Origin: UBA1738 sp045577675
GTDB lineage: Bacteria; Bacillota; Clostridia; UBA1381
DNA: 6,692 nt
NCBI GenBank assembly: GCA_045577675.1
Contig: JAZNIV010000108.1
Coordinates: forward strand, 1 to 6,692
Direction of reading: 5' to 3'
Under the pieces are notes generated by a model. That model saw only the letters and a program-made list of their open reading frames with translations, was not told the origin of the DNA and made no database searches. This document shows positions 6,027 to 6,692 of the stretch, in pieces. Both the position numbers and the translations under genes were made by a program. The first letter of the stretch is position 1; each line of letters starts with the position of its first letter.

Positions 6027-6692
6027 GTGGCTGATAAAAGAGATTATTATGAAGTGCTGGGTGTGCAAAAAAGTGCATCAGCCGATGAAATAAAAAAAGC
6101 CTATCGTAAGGAGGCGAAAAAATACCATCCTGACCTTCATCCGGGAGATAAGGCGGCAGAAGCTAAGTTTAAAGAGGTAAACGAGGCGTATGAGGTACTT
6201 TCAGACAGCGAGAAAAAATCACGTTATGACCAGTTTGGTCATGCCGGTGTTGACCCGAACTTCGGTGCCGGTGGCGGCGGAGCATATGGCGGAGGCTTTG
6301 GTGACTTTGGTGATATATTTGAAAACTTCTTTGGCGGGGGCTTTGGCGGATTTGGAGGCGGCAGTCGCAGAAACGGCCCAAGACGTGGAAGTGACATAAG
6401 ACGTGTTGTTGAGCTGACCTTTGAGGAGGCTGCTTTTGGTTGCAAGAAAAAGCTTACCATAGATAAAATGGAAGAATGTTCTACCTGTCACGGAAGCGGT
6501 GCAAAGCCTGGAACATCTGCTGCAACCTGCGGCCGATGCGGCGGTACAGGTCAGGTTACAACGCAGACAAGAACCCCACTTGGATATATGCGAAATGTTA
6601 CAACCTGTCCTGAATGTCACGGCGAGGGAAAGATTATAAAAGACCCTTGCACAGAGTGCCGCGGAAGCGGAAAGGTTCGCCGTCAGAAAACT
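6027..6692 (+). CDS. dnaJ: Co-chaperone DnaJ (Hsp40), cut off at the window end
   Basis: The first 222 codons of a type I DnaJ are present, read from GTG. The frame is open to the last base, so the remaining part (about 150-160 residues in most homologues) lies outside the window. DnaJ hands unfolded substrates to DnaK and stimulates its ATPase. The J domain covers residues 5-70 (DYYEVLGV) with the catalytic HPD at 34-36. A Gly/Phe-rich region runs from 80 to 112 and includes the DIF motif at 96-98. The cysteine-rich domain has all four CxxCxGxG units: CSTCHGSG (151), CGRCGGTG (168), CPECHGEG (194) and CTECRGSG (208), which bind two zinc ions. The gene is 72 bases after dnaK and belongs to the same operon, perhaps dampened by the hairpin at 5972-5999. 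Arginine codons are mixed (AGA in 5 of 15), unlike dnaK, which suggests lower expression. Confidence 0.97.
   Translation, partial: MADKRDYYEVLGVQKSASADEIKKAYRKEAKKYHPDLHPGDKAAEAKFKEVNEAYEVLSDSEKKSRYDQFGHAGVDPNFGAGGGGAYGGGFGDFGDIFENFFGGGFGGFGGGSRRNGPRRGSDIRRVVELTFEEAAFGCKKKLTIDKMEECSTCHGSGAKPGTSAATCGRCGGTGQVTTQTRTPLGYMRNVTTCPECHGEGKIIKDPCTECRGSGKVRRQKT

Noticed and set aside
6190..6399. Reading frames of about 70-130 residues on both strands over the start of dnaJ
   Set aside because: They are shadows of dnaJ: the true frame from GTG 6027 shows the J domain, HPD and all four zinc motifs throughout.
1..6692. Mobile elements, CRISPR arrays, tRNA or rRNA genes, toxin-antitoxin or defence genes
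   Set aside because: I read both strands and found no direct repeat series, transposase, integrase or structured RNA gene; the window is accounted for by housekeeping genes and short spacers.

Overview
This window looks like a stretch of chromosome from a Gram-positive bacterium of the class Clostridia. An Oscillospiraceae/Ruminococcaceae-type gut anaerobe is a guess from the overall style; the sequence does not fix a genus. Three things support the assignment. The gene order hemW-hrcA-grpE-dnaK-dnaJ and the CIRCE operator are typical of Bacillota. The DnaK nucleotide-binding domain lacks the extra segment of about 25 residues found in Gram-negative DnaK. A CD1247-type acidic zinc-ribbon protein sits next to efp, as in many Clostridia. 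All genes are on the + strand, with short spacers and moderately AT-rich DNA.

Layout. Positions 38-595 encode elongation factor P. A 138-base spacer follows, with no clear terminator. Positions 734-1195 encode a small, very acidic protein with a zinc ribbon and a Cys/Asp tail. A strong hairpin terminator at 1209-1236 lies directly before the ribosome binding site of hemW (1256-2362), a radical SAM heme chaperone. From 2398 a consensus sigma-A-type promoter, followed at once by a perfect CIRCE operator (2431-2465), drives the class I heat-shock operon: hrcA (start 2491, repressor), grpE (3543), dnaK (4107) and dnaJ (6027, cut off by the window end after 222 codons). A weak hairpin lies between dnaK and dnaJ.

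How the parts work together. HrcA binds CIRCE and represses its own operon, so its level and that of DnaK-DnaJ-GrpE are set by demand for chaperones. DnaJ delivers substrates and stimulates DnaK ATPase, and GrpE exchanges the nucleotide. EF-P rescues ribosomes stalled on proline runs. HemW and the acidic protein are housekeeping neighbours without a direct link to heat shock.

This is an ordinary, conserved housekeeping region. I see no mobile element, CRISPR array, RNA gene, defence system or new multi-gene system. The points most worth a second look are the uncharacterised acidic Cys-rich protein beside efp, the terminator placed immediately in front of hemW, and the near-identical leaders of efp and dnaK.
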